DNA of 6,082 bases from an uncultured Acidimicrobiaceae bacterium (lineage in GTDB: Bacteria > Actinomycetota > Acidimicrobiia > Acidimicrobiales > Ilumatobacteraceae): assembly GCA_903904615.1 (NCBI GenBank), contig CAIVDG010000167.1, positions 1-6,082 on the forward strand, in the 5' to 3' direction. Made by a program: the position numbers and the translations under genes. The stretch's first letter is position 1; the number at the start of each line of letters is the position of its first letter. Of this stretch, positions 1 through 5,966 are shown one piece after another. A model generated the notes under the pieces. That model was given only the letters and a program-made list of their open reading frames with translations. It was not told the origin of the DNA and made no database searches.

Positions 1-248
1 AGTGCCCATCCGAGTCGAACCGTGACAACGACGAGGCGTTTCAGAGGTGGAAGTTTGCGAGCGCGAATAAGTCGTGGCACTTCGGCCTGTGCTTGATCGC
101 GAAGAACGACTGCAACACGTGACCACGAAATGGAGTCTCTGTCCAGATTCCAAGGGCCAGACTCTGAAAAGTTGCCCCATTCAAGGTCAATTGCCGTATT
201 CGTCACTTCGTCAGTCTGCCGTTCGCATTCGGGAACGATGGGCGACAT
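1..248 (-). CDS. N-terminal part of an unrecognised protein, cut by the left window edge
   Basis: A minus-strand frame stays open from the left edge to 248, giving 82 residues from an ATG at 248-246. The first half is acidic and Trp-containing (LEWGNF, SESGPWNLD). The second half turns basic and hydrophobic (AEVPRLIRARKLPPLKRL, then VVVTVRLGWA), as if leading into a membrane-associated or core domain beyond the edge. Codon use resembles the neighbouring genes. No convincing Shine-Dalgarno site precedes the ATG; a GTG at 206 is an alternative start and would leave a more normal 75-bp divergent spacer to the CoA-transferase. The RLIRARKLPP stretch vaguely recalls N-termini of some actinobacterial ABC1/AarF kinases, but this is too weak to name the gene. 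A competing plus-strand frame (3-122) is shorter and has a less protein-like composition. Confidence 0.55.
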   Translation of the reverse strand, partial: MSPIVPECERQTDEVTNTAIDLEWGNFSESGPWNLDRDSISWSRVAVVLRDQAQAEVPRLIRARKLPPLKRLVVVTVRLGWA

Positions 249-281
249 AGGACACAATGAAGGTGGGAATAAGGAGGGGCA

Positions 282-1427
282 ATGACTCACGGTCCATTAC
301 ACGGGGTGAAGGTAGTTGAAATGGGCGTGTGGGTCGCTGGTCCCGCAGTCACCGGAGTGATGGCGGACTGGGGCGCCGATGTCATCAAGGTAGAGCCGCC
401 AACTGGTGACCCGCAGCGTGCAGTGTTTGGCGCACTTGGCGTCGCCGATCAACAAGGCGTTCCGCCTTTTGAAATCGATAATCGAGGCAAGCGCTCCGTT
501 GTCCTCGACCTTCGTCAGTCCGACGACATGGACACCATGATGTCGTTACTTGCTGATGCGGATGTCTTCGTGACCAATGTTCGTCCAGCTGGACTCGCGC
601 GTTTAGGGCTTGATGCAGACTCGTTGACTCAGAAGTTCCCCCGCCTGATTTACGGAATCATTACCGGATACGGACTGTCGGGGCCAGACGTAGACAGAGC
701 TGGCTACGACATTGGTGCGTTCTGGTCTCGTTCGGGTATTGCCCACACAACCGTTGCGCCCGATGAATTACCACCTGCTCTTCGTAGTGGTCAAGGTGAT
801 CACACCACAGGTCTTGCGCTCGCCTCTGGAATCATGGCGGCGCTCTTCGATCGCGAACGCACGGGCAAAGGTCGTTTTGTTTCCACAAGTTTGTTGCGCA
901 CCGGTATGTACACATTGGGATGGGACATTGGTGTGTATCTCCGGTACGGAAAGCGTCAGAGCACGAAAACAAACCGCGCGAACCCTGCGCCACAAATGAA
1001 CTGTTATCGCTGCTCAGACGGACGAGCTTTTTGGCTTCTTGGTCTTGAAGCAGACAGACACTTCCCCGGAATGTTGAAGGCCATTGGTCGTGAAGAGTTG
1101 GCAAACGTGGAGAACTTCAAGAATGCGAGAGCTCGTTCAATTAATGCTGCTGAGTTCACTGCTGTTCTGGATGACCACTTTTCAACAAACACGTACGAAT
1201 ACTGGACGTCTCAGTTCGATGCGCACGATGTGTGGTGGGCTCCATTGAACTCCATTGCCGATGTTGTGGCAGACCCACAAGCCATTGCTGCCGGAGCGTT
1301 TGTTGACATGACGCCGCAGCCAGGTGAAGCGCCGTATAGGGCGGTGAATTCTCCGGTGGACTTCAGCGGTTATTCACCAACGTATGGCCCTGTTCCGAAA
1401 CTGGGCGAACACGAACCACGGTGGTGA
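282..1427 (+). CDS. Class III (CaiB/BaiF family) CoA-transferase
   Basis: This 381-residue protein belongs to the formyl-CoA transferase / CaiB / BaiF family, cytosolic enzymes that move CoA between carboxylic acids through an aspartyl-CoA thioester. The N-terminus has the family pattern (LHGVKVVEMG, then GPAVTGVMADWGADVIKVEPPTGD at about 20-43), followed by NRGKRSVVLDL (67-77), FVTNVRPAGLARLGLD (96-111) and GYDIGAFWSRSGIA (141-154). The catalytic Asp is best placed at D173 in QGDHTTG, matching the Asp of formyl-CoA transferase. The C-terminal part has DPQAIAAGAFVD (331-342) and ends at PKLGEHEPRW. Family members usually continue about 10-15 residues beyond LGEH with a short helix, which is absent here. 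The ATG is supported by AAGGAGG at 271-277, four bases upstream. The substrate cannot be told from sequence, and no acyl-CoA pathway genes are adjacent. It ends one base before the stop of the convergent lipoprotein gene, with no hairpin between. Confidence 0.93.
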   Translation: MTHGPLHGVKVVEMGVWVAGPAVTGVMADWGADVIKVEPPTGDPQRAVFGALGVADQQGVPPFEIDNRGKRSVVLDLRQSDDMDTMMSLLADADVFVTNVRPAGLARLGLDADSLTQKFPRLIYGIITGYGLSGPDVDRAGYDIGAFWSRSGIAHTTVAPDELPPALRSGQGDHTTGLALASGIMAALFDRERTGKGRFVSTSLLRTGMYTLGWDIGVYLRYGKRQSTKTNRANPAPQMNCYRCSDGRAFWLLGLEADRHFPGMLKAIGREELANVENFKNARARSINAAEFTAVLDDHFSTNTYEYWTSQFDAHDVWWAPLNSIADVVADPQAIAAGAFVDMTPQPGEAPYRAVNSPVDFSGYSPTYGPVPKLGEHEPRW

Positions 1428-1428
1428 T

Positions 1429-1773
1429 TCACTCTTCCCAACCGTCGTAATCGTCTTCGGTGTCCCACTCGCCGTCGGGACCGTAATCGCAGTAGTCAGC
1501 AAGATCATCGTTGTTGCCCTCGTCGTACAGCTCTTCTGCCTCGTCACAGTCAATGTCATCAACTGCGGATGGCGCGGAGGAAGGCTTGTTTTCTGACGTA
1601 ACAGTGTCGTTTGTGGGAACAGTTGACGATGAGGCTGAGTCTTCAGCGGTGGCGATGCTGGTAGTGGTGACCGGCACGGATGAATCTGTGACATCGGTGG
1701 GGGTTGAGATGGCTTCAACACAGGCGGCACAGAGAATGACGAGAGTTGACGCGTAAATGAGAAACCGTTTCAT
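1429..1773 (-). CDS. Small, extremely acidic putative lipoprotein
   Basis: This 114-residue protein is probably exported and lipid-anchored; its function is unknown. MKRFL is followed by a hydrophobic core and CAAC, giving a candidate lipid-anchor Cys at C18. The lipobox is imperfect because position -3 is Cys rather than Leu. Residues 22-70 are a Ser/Thr/Pro/Ala-rich linker typical of surface proteins. Residues 72-114 hold 22 Asp/Glu and no Lys or Arg (K63 is the last basic residue), with two cysteines (C76, C95) that could form a disulfide around the segment EAEELYDEG. The tail GPDGEWDTEDDYDG resembles Asp-rich calcium-binding loops, but this is only a resemblance. The start lies 26 nt after the cysQ stop, so it may be the last gene of that transcript. 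The SD site is weak (GAGG 13 nt upstream). Antisense open frames over the same region are not supported by a signal sequence or composition. Confidence 0.8.
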   Translation of the reverse strand: MKRFLIYASTLVILCAACVEAISTPTDVTDSSVPVTTTSIATAEDSASSSTVPTNDTVTSENKPSSAPSAVDDIDCDEAEELYDEGNNDDLADYCDYGPDGEWDTEDDYDGWEE

Positions 1774-1799
1774 TGCCTAATGGTTACCTCAGCCGTGTG

Positions 1800-2594
1800 T
1801 CAGTCAAGACGTGGGTCGCGTCCCCAGATGGAATGAAGAACTTCATCTGTGTATTCGGGGCGACACACAATGAAATCGGGAAGCCATGTGTCTGCTTCGT
1901 TGTATTCAATAGGTGACCCGTCGATACGGCTCACATGAAGCCCTGCAGCTTGCGCTACAGCAGCAGGTGCCGCGGTGTCCCACTGATGCATACCGCCATC
2001 GTGAACGTAGATGTCTGCTTCTCCCATAATGATGGACATTGCCTTTGCGCCAGCGCTTCCTAGACGGAACGCGTCGCAGTCCATGTTTTCAATAACAAGA
2101 ATCGCCGCATACGGTGCACGATTGCGTGATGTCACCAGGCGCGGTTTCAGTCCTTCTTTCGGAGGAAGTTGAGGCGCTGGATCGGTGGAGAAAACAGTGT
2201 CGATGCTTGGGAGCGACACTGCACCTGCTGTGAGTGCGGTCTTTTCCCACAACGCAATGTGCACTGCCCAGTCTGAGCGGCCCTCACCGTATTCATTGGT
2301 GCCATCGAGTGGGTCAACAATCCATACACGGTCTGCATGCACACGTGTTCGGTCATCGTGTCCTTCTTCGGACAGCACCGAATCTCCGGGACGGACAGCA
2401 CGAAACGCATCCATGAGGAAATGATGAGCGAGTAAGTCGCCCGAGTCTTTCAGTTGCCAGACAGAAACATTTCCACGATCGATGAGTTGTTCGCGATGCT
2501 GCACTAAGAGCGTGCCGACATGTTGCGCGAGCACTGTGGCGAATTCAGCGTCGGATAATCCTTTCCAGGACTCAAACAACGCGTCGTTGGTCAC
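1800..2594 (-). CDS. cysQ: 3'(2'),5'-bisphosphate nucleotidase CysQ (inositol monophosphatase fold)
   Basis: This 264-residue member of the Mg-dependent, Li-sensitive phosphatase superfamily is expected to hydrolyse 3'-phosphoadenosine 5'-phosphate to AMP, clearing the by-product of PAPS use in sulfate assimilation and sulfation. Visible metal and catalytic motifs are SEEG (75-78), WIVDPLDGT (91-99; Asp94 and Asp97) and QWDTAAP (204-210; Asp206). SDWAVHIALW (107-116), LGSAGAKAM (178-186), HVSRIDGSP (220-228) and LPDFIVCR (238-245) follow the mycobacterial CysQ pattern closely, which is why CysQ is preferred over a plain inositol monophosphatase. Mycobacterial CysQ is known to retain some inositol-1-phosphatase and fructose-1,6-bisphosphatase activity, so broader specificity is possible. 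The start is a GTG whose bases overlap the TGA of the upstream gene by four (GTGA), with no strong SD, implying translational coupling. No sulfate-reduction genes lie nearby. Confidence 0.9.
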   Translation of the reverse strand: MTNDALFESWKGLSDAEFATVLAQHVGTLLVQHREQLIDRGNVSVWQLKDSGDLLAHHFLMDAFRAVRPGDSVLSEEGHDDRTRVHADRVWIVDPLDGTNEYGEGRSDWAVHIALWEKTALTAGAVSLPSIDTVFSTDPAPQLPPKEGLKPRLVTSRNRAPYAAILVIENMDCDAFRLGSAGAKAMSIIMGEADIYVHDGGMHQWDTAAPAAVAQAAGLHVSRIDGSPIEYNEADTWLPDFIVCRPEYTDEVLHSIWGRDPRLD

Positions 2595-2902
2595 TGTTGC
2601 CCGCGAGCTAACTGAATGGTGTCGCGCAGTAGTGCTCGTACTTCGTTCTCATCGGCGCCTGCACTCACAAGTTGCTGAACGCGTTGTTCAACTTGTTCCG
2701 CAAGAACGTCGTTGAATGCGTCGATTCGCCGTGTTGACGTAACCGAGGAAACAGCAATCAAAATAAGCGCGGCAACTGCGGTAATCATTCCGAATGTCAG
2801 CACCCACCCTTCGTTGTTTCCACGAATGGAAGACACAATGATGGCGGGAATGCCGGCAAGGAAGAGGCCGAAACAGGTGAACTTGATGAGCTTCAACGAC
2901 AC
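2591..2902 (-). CDS. Small membrane protein with two helices and a cytoplasmic helical tail, function unknown
   Basis: This 103-residue protein has two predicted membrane segments, about 6-26 (IKFTCFGLFLAGIPAIIVSSI) split by a short polar loop (RGNNEGW) from about 33-54 (VLTFGMITAVAALILIAVSS). After RR at 58-59 follows an amphipathic helix-rich tail (AFNDVLAEQVEQRVQQLVSA, then DENEVRALLRDTIQLARGQQ) that could form a coiled coil or contact a partner. It starts at a GTG five bases after the EttA stop. An AGG overlapping that stop region, eight bases upstream, may serve as SD. Its own stop overlaps the cysQ start. Position between ettA and cysQ implies co-expression with both, but I do not recognise the family. 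Composition and codon use match the flanking genes. Confidence 0.82.
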   Translation of the reverse strand: MSLKLIKFTCFGLFLAGIPAIIVSSIRGNNEGWVLTFGMITAVAALILIAVSSVTSTRRIDAFNDVLAEQVEQRVQQLVSAGADENEVRALLRDTIQLARGQQ

Positions 2903-2907
2903 GACGA

Positions 2908-4584
2908 TTACCTAGACAGTGGCTTGTACTTAATACGGTGTGGTTGTTCTGCCGCAGAACCAAGTTCCTTGCGTCGCCACGATTCGTATTCGCTGAAGTT
3001 TCCTTCAAACCAACGCACTTGGCTGTCGCCTTCGAATGCAAGAACATGAGTGGCAATTCGGTCGAGGAACCAACGGTCGTGGCTGATGACCACCGCACAA
3101 CCAGGGAACTGCTCGAGAGCGTCTTCCAAAGCGCGCAGTGTGTCAACGTCCAAGTCGTTAGTTGGTTCGTCCAGCAGTAGAACGTTGCCGCCACGCTTCA
3201 GCACTTTGGCCAAATGCACTCGGTTGCGTTCTCCACCAGAGAGGTCACCCACAAGTTTTTGTTGGTCGGCACCCTTGAAGTTGAAACTTGCTACGTAGGC
3301 GCGACCATGAATTTCACGACCGCCGACCTTCATGTGTTCAACACCTTCGGTGATTTCTTCGTACACGCTCTTTGCTGGGTCGAGTGAGTCGCGGTTCTGG
3401 TCGACGTAGCTCAGTTGAACTGTGTCACCCACGGTGATGGTGCCAGAGTCCGGTGCTTGTTGGCCCGTGAGCATGGCAAACAGGGTGGACTTACCCGCAC
3501 CGTTTGGTCCGATGATTCCGACGATTCCTGCCGGCGGCAGCGAAAACGAAAGATCTTCAATGAGAAGTCGGTCGCCGAAACCTTTTGACAGGTTCTCCAC
3601 TTTGATGACGTTGTCGCCAAGGCGAGGGCCAGCGGGAATATTGATTTCCAATTTGTCTGGTCCGCGTTCAGCAGCCATTGCTTCGGCATGCAATTTGTCG
3701 TACGCAGCGAGTCGTGCCTTACCTTTTGCTTGGCGTGCCTTGGGCGACATCTTCACCCATTCCAATTCGCGTTGCAATGTGCGTTGACGGTTGTCGCTCT
3801 GCTTGTCTTCGGCCTCTAGTCGTGCTTGCTTCTGTTCGAGCCACGATGAGTAGTTGCCTTCGAATGGGAAGCCGCGTCCGCGATCGAGTTCAAGAATCCA
3901 CTTTGCAACATTGTCCAAGAAATAGCGGTCGTGGGTAATGGCCACAACTGTTCCGGGGTATTCCTTCAAGAATCGTTCCAGCCAGTCCACGCTTTCTGCG
4001 TCCAAGTGGTTGGTGGGTTCGTCTAACAGCAACAAGTCGGGACGAGACAACAAAAGACGACACAACGCAACACGGCGTCGCTCACCACCGGACAACGTGG
4101 TGACGTCGGCATCGTTTGGTGGGCATCGCAATGCGTCCATGGCAATTTCAACGTTGCGGTCAAGGCTCCATGCGTCGGCGGCAGCAATTTTGTCTTCCAG
4201 TTCTGCCTGGAGTGCGCCCACCTTTTCGTAGTCGGCATCGGGGTCACCCCACATCGCCATCACTTCTTCGTAGCGGGCCAACATGTCGCGAATGGGGGCC
4301 ACGCCGTCCATGACGTTTTCTAAGACATTCTTTGTGGAGTCGAGTTGGGGCTCTTGGTCAAGGAGGCCTACCGTGAAACCTGGGGTGAGGCGGGCTTCGC
4401 CCGAGTAGCCGTCGTCGAGGCCAGCCATGATGCGCAACAGGCTGGACTTACCGCTGCCATTCGAGCCAATGACGCCGATTTTGGCGCCTGGATAGAAGGA
4501 GAGCGAGATGTTCTCGAGGATGGTGCGGTCGGGAGGGTAGAACCTCGCCAGTTTGTAACAGGTATAGATGAACTCGTGGGCCAT
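2908..4584 (-). CDS. ettA: Energy-dependent translational throttle protein EttA (ABC-F ATPase)
   Basis: This 558-residue soluble ABC-F protein has the length of E. coli EttA (about 555). EttA binds the ribosomal E site and, according to the ATP/ADP ratio, gates entry of the 70S initiation complex into elongation. Two nucleotide-binding domains are complete. The first has Walker A GSNGSGKSS (40-48), signature LSGGE (164-168), Walker B LLLLDEPTNHLD (184-195, catalytic E189) and switch H218. The second has Walker A GPNGAGKST (359-367), signature LSGGERNR (448-455), Walker B VLLLDEPTNDLD (468-479, E473) and H502. The EttA arm insertion lies around 95-140 and the P-site tRNA-interaction linker around 245-315 (EWVKMSPKARQAKGKARL). 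The start MAHEFIYTCYKL and end RIKYKPLSR line up with EttA termini. No strong SD is seen. It is the first gene of a minus-strand cluster with the two-helix protein and cysQ. An antibiotic-resistance ABC-F is less likely given the EttA-specific arm and linker. Confidence 0.96.
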   Translation of the reverse strand: MAHEFIYTCYKLARFYPPDRTILENISLSFYPGAKIGVIGSNGSGKSSLLRIMAGLDDGYSGEARLTPGFTVGLLDQEPQLDSTKNVLENVMDGVAPIRDMLARYEEVMAMWGDPDADYEKVGALQAELEDKIAAADAWSLDRNVEIAMDALRCPPNDADVTTLSGGERRRVALCRLLLSRPDLLLLDEPTNHLDAESVDWLERFLKEYPGTVVAITHDRYFLDNVAKWILELDRGRGFPFEGNYSSWLEQKQARLEAEDKQSDNRQRTLQRELEWVKMSPKARQAKGKARLAAYDKLHAEAMAAERGPDKLEINIPAGPRLGDNVIKVENLSKGFGDRLLIEDLSFSLPPAGIVGIIGPNGAGKSTLFAMLTGQQAPDSGTITVGDTVQLSYVDQNRDSLDPAKSVYEEITEGVEHMKVGGREIHGRAYVASFNFKGADQQKLVGDLSGGERNRVHLAKVLKRGGNVLLLDEPTNDLDVDTLRALEDALEQFPGCAVVISHDRWFLDRIATHVLAFEGDSQVRWFEGNFSEYESWRRKELGSAAEQPHRIKYKPLSR

Positions 4585-4594
4585 GGTGTCTCTG

Positions 4595-4600
4595 AGGTTA
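4595..4600 (-). promoter_or_regulatory. Candidate -10 element close to the ettA start
   Basis: On the minus strand TAACCT fits the actinobacterial -10 pattern TANNNT and ends 10 nt before the ettA ATG. That would give a leader of only a few bases, consistent with the absence of a clear SD. No recognisable -35 hexamer is present at 16-18 nt. This is a pattern match only. Confidence 0.2.
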
Positions 4601-4676
4601 GTTGGGGACAGTTGATTCCACCCTTCCCGTGCGCTGTCGGGGTAACTTGACCACTGCGCCCATACGGGCCCTACTT

Positions 4677-4683
4677 AAGGGGA
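4677..4683 (+). promoter_or_regulatory. Ribosome binding site fixing the start of the PuuD-like gene
   Basis: AAGGGGA lies eight bases before the ATG at 4692. It selects this start over an in-frame ATG at 4602, which would add 30 non-hydrophobic residues without family resemblance and would place the start almost against ettA. A TAACTT at 4643-4648 is a possible -10 giving a leader of roughly 35-40 nt, but no convincing -35 accompanies it. Confidence 0.7.
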
Positions 4684-4691
4684 AAGATCAC

Positions 4692-5465
4692 ATGAACGCA
4701 GCTTCATTGTTCGACCAAAACGCCATAGGGAACTTCTGGTTCCGTTACTTGCATGTTCTTGCAGGTGTTGCGTGGATTGGTCTCTTGTACTACTTCAACT
4801 TCGTCCAGGTTCCAGGCTTGGCCGCCTATGGCGATGAAGGCAAAGCACGCAACATCACCATCACTCAGATAGCAACTCGCGCGTTGTGGTGGTTCCGCTG
4901 GGCAGCCATTGCCACCTTGGCAACGGGCATCTTGATTACCGCTGTGGTTCCTGACTACATGCAAGATTTCATGAATCATGCTGGAGACGATCCTACGAAC
5001 GCGAAGAATGCGGCGATTTCCGTCGGAATGATTTTGGGAATCACTATGGCGGCGAACGTCTGGATGGTTATCTGGAAGAACCAGAAAGTCGTGATCGCAA
5101 ATGCGACCAATGTTTTGAATGGAGGCGAAGCAAATCCCGACGCAGCAACCGCTGGCCGTCGCGCAATGCTTGCTTCACGTCAGAACATGATTTTCTCGGT
5201 ATCGATGTTGTTCTTCATGGTGGGTGCCGCTCACTACTACCCAGAAGCCATGTTCGCGGCTACACCTGGTGAAGCCAATACCTTCGTCATTATCTCTGTG
5301 GTGCTCGGTGCATTGTTCCAACTCAACGCTCTTGGCAAGTTCGGTGGAATTAAGGCAGGAAATAAGGCACTTGTTCCATACGAGAGCCATAAGAACGCCA
5401 TCATCACGAGTGTTGGTCTGTGGATCGTGCTGTTTGTTCTCAGCATCATCATCATGGGCGCATAA
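4692..5465 (+). CDS. PuuD-like integral membrane protein (urate oxidase N-terminal domain family), no cytochrome c domain
   Basis: This 257-residue inner-membrane protein has about six helices, near 17-38, 64-86, 107-128, 165-183, 196-214 and 236-256. FRYLHVLAGVAWIGLLYYFN (17-36) and NVWMVIWKNQKVVIANA (122-138) are hallmarks of the urate oxidase N-terminal domain, the membrane part of PuuD, the membrane-bound urate-oxidising enzyme that normally carries a C-terminal cytochrome c. Here the protein stops after the last helix and contains no CXXCH motif, so it is the membrane domain alone. Histidines H21 (helix 1) and H181 (helix 4, GAAHYYPEA) are candidate ligands for a cofactor such as heme. 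Stand-alone members of this family occur in many bacteria and are often annotated as hypothetical or misleadingly as NusG-like. No purine-degradation genes are adjacent, so urate as substrate is unproven. It converges with the cupredoxin gene across a shared hairpin terminator. Confidence 0.82.
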   Translation: MNAASLFDQNAIGNFWFRYLHVLAGVAWIGLLYYFNFVQVPGLAAYGDEGKARNITITQIATRALWWFRWAAIATLATGILITAVVPDYMQDFMNHAGDDPTNAKNAAISVGMILGITMAANVWMVIWKNQKVVIANATNVLNGGEANPDAATAGRRAMLASRQNMIFSVSMLFFMVGAAHYYPEAMFAATPGEANTFVIISVVLGALFQLNALGKFGGIKAGNKALVPYESHKNAIITSVGLWIVLFVLSIIIMGA

Positions 5466-5483
5466 CGAATTTTCGAAAAAGAA

Positions 5484-5513
5484 AAAGGGCCACCCCGAGA
5501 GGGGTGGCCCTTT
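5484..5513. terminator. Bidirectional intrinsic terminator between convergent genes
   Basis: A perfect 13-bp stem (AAAGGGCCACCCC at 5484-5496 pairing with 5501-5513) closes on GAGA, a GNRA-type tetraloop on the plus strand. On the minus strand the stem is followed by a long U-rich run (the complement of the A-rich bases 5471-5486), so termination of the cupredoxin transcript should be strong. On the plus strand only the three T of the stem plus a weak ATTT follow, so termination for the PuuD-like gene relies mostly on the hairpin. It begins 19 bases after the PuuD-like stop and ends 26 bases before the cupredoxin stop. Confidence 0.93.
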
Positions 5514-5538
5514 GACATTTACTGTGGAAGGTAAAGAC

Positions 5539-5916
5539 TTATTCGACGGTGAGACTGGCGCGCATATTGTTGTGACCAGGGACATCACAAATGAGCGTGT
5601 ACGTACCAGCGTCGAGCGCGATGGTTCCCGAATCGGCGTCACCCTTGCTTGCAACCACCAACTTGAACGTGCCGATTTTGGTGTCTTCTTTGGCAACAAT
5701 CAGCGTGTGGCGCATTGAGTCTTCGTTGACGTAACTGATGTCGATATCACCTGCTGGAATTGGGCCGTATTCCGTTGCGTCGAATCGAAGCCCAGAGACC
5801 GCCTTCACAACAAGGTCGCCGGCCGGAATGGTCACTGGAGGTTCACTTGATCCAGATCCTGCACACGCTGTCAGAGCGATGGCAAGGCCTGCGGTGAGGG
5901 GGAGAAAACGTTTCAT
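5539..5916 (-). CDS. Lipid-anchored cupredoxin (type 1 copper protein)
   Basis: This 125-residue exported protein is expected to carry single electrons, or bind copper, at the outer face of the membrane. MKRFL, a hydrophobic core and the lipobox LTAC give an anchor at C18, followed by a short Ser/Gly/Pro linker (19-30). The remainder is a single cupredoxin-sized beta domain. Type 1 copper ligands are all visible: H70 in MRHTLIV, then C110, H115 and M118 in CDVPGHNNM, preceded by the usual strand GTYTLIC. The C-x4-H-x2-M spacing is shorter at the Met end than in azurin (C-x4-H-x3-M). No second domain is present, so it is not a nitrite reductase or oxidase subunit. It ends toward the shared terminator with the PuuD-like gene, which suggests but does not prove a functional link. 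No good SD is seen close to the ATG; a TAAATT seven bases upstream hints at a leaderless message. The specific redox partner is unknown. Confidence 0.9.
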   Translation of the reverse strand: MKRFLPLTAGLAIALTACAGSGSSEPPVTIPAGDLVVKAVSGLRFDATEYGPIPAGDIDISYVNEDSMRHTLIVAKEDTKIGTFKLVVASKGDADSGTIALDAGTYTLICDVPGHNNMRASLTVE

Positions 5917-5923
5917 GAGACCG

Positions 5924-5929
5924 AATTTA
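5924..5929 (-). promoter_or_regulatory. Candidate -10 element for a leaderless cupredoxin transcript
   Basis: On the minus strand TAAATT fits TANNNT and ends exactly seven bases before the cupredoxin ATG, the spacing expected if transcription begins at the A of the start codon. The only SD-like run (GGGGAG) lies 13 bases from the ATG, too far for normal use. No -35 consensus is seen. Confidence 0.3.
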
Positions 5930-5966
5930 CTCCCCGAGGCCCCCTAAAGAGACGGCTGGGGCATGC

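Noticed and set aside
3..122. Plus-strand frame open from the left edge, 39 codons ending in TGA
   Set aside because: It is half as long as the opposing minus-strand frame and has an odd Cys/Asn/Trp-rich composition. It overlaps the better minus-strand candidate, but cannot be fully excluded without more sequence.
133..164. Inverted repeat GAGTCT...AGACTC as a possible terminator
   Set aside because: The stem is only six bases with a 20-base loop and no T-run, and it falls inside the likely minus-strand coding region.
1384..1756. Plus-strand open frames opposite the acidic lipoprotein
   Set aside because: They lack SD sites, and their Val/Ser-rich composition is the mirror of the Asp/Glu/Thr codons on the minus strand. 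The minus strand has a signal sequence and fits the cluster.
2688..3194. Long alternative minus-strand frame across the ettA 3' end and the small membrane protein gene
   Set aside because: It overlaps a conserved EttA C-terminal domain in another frame and its Cys/His/Ser-rich translation has no coherent domain.
4602..4691. Upstream in-frame ATG adding 30 residues to the PuuD-like protein
   Set aside because: The added residues are polar and unlike the family, there is no SD, and a good SD (AAGGGGA) precedes the ATG at 4692.
5224..5718. Open frame running through the terminator and opposite the cupredoxin gene
   Set aside because: It crosses a clear intrinsic terminator and two well-supported genes, and its translation is low-quality (Ser/Lys runs).
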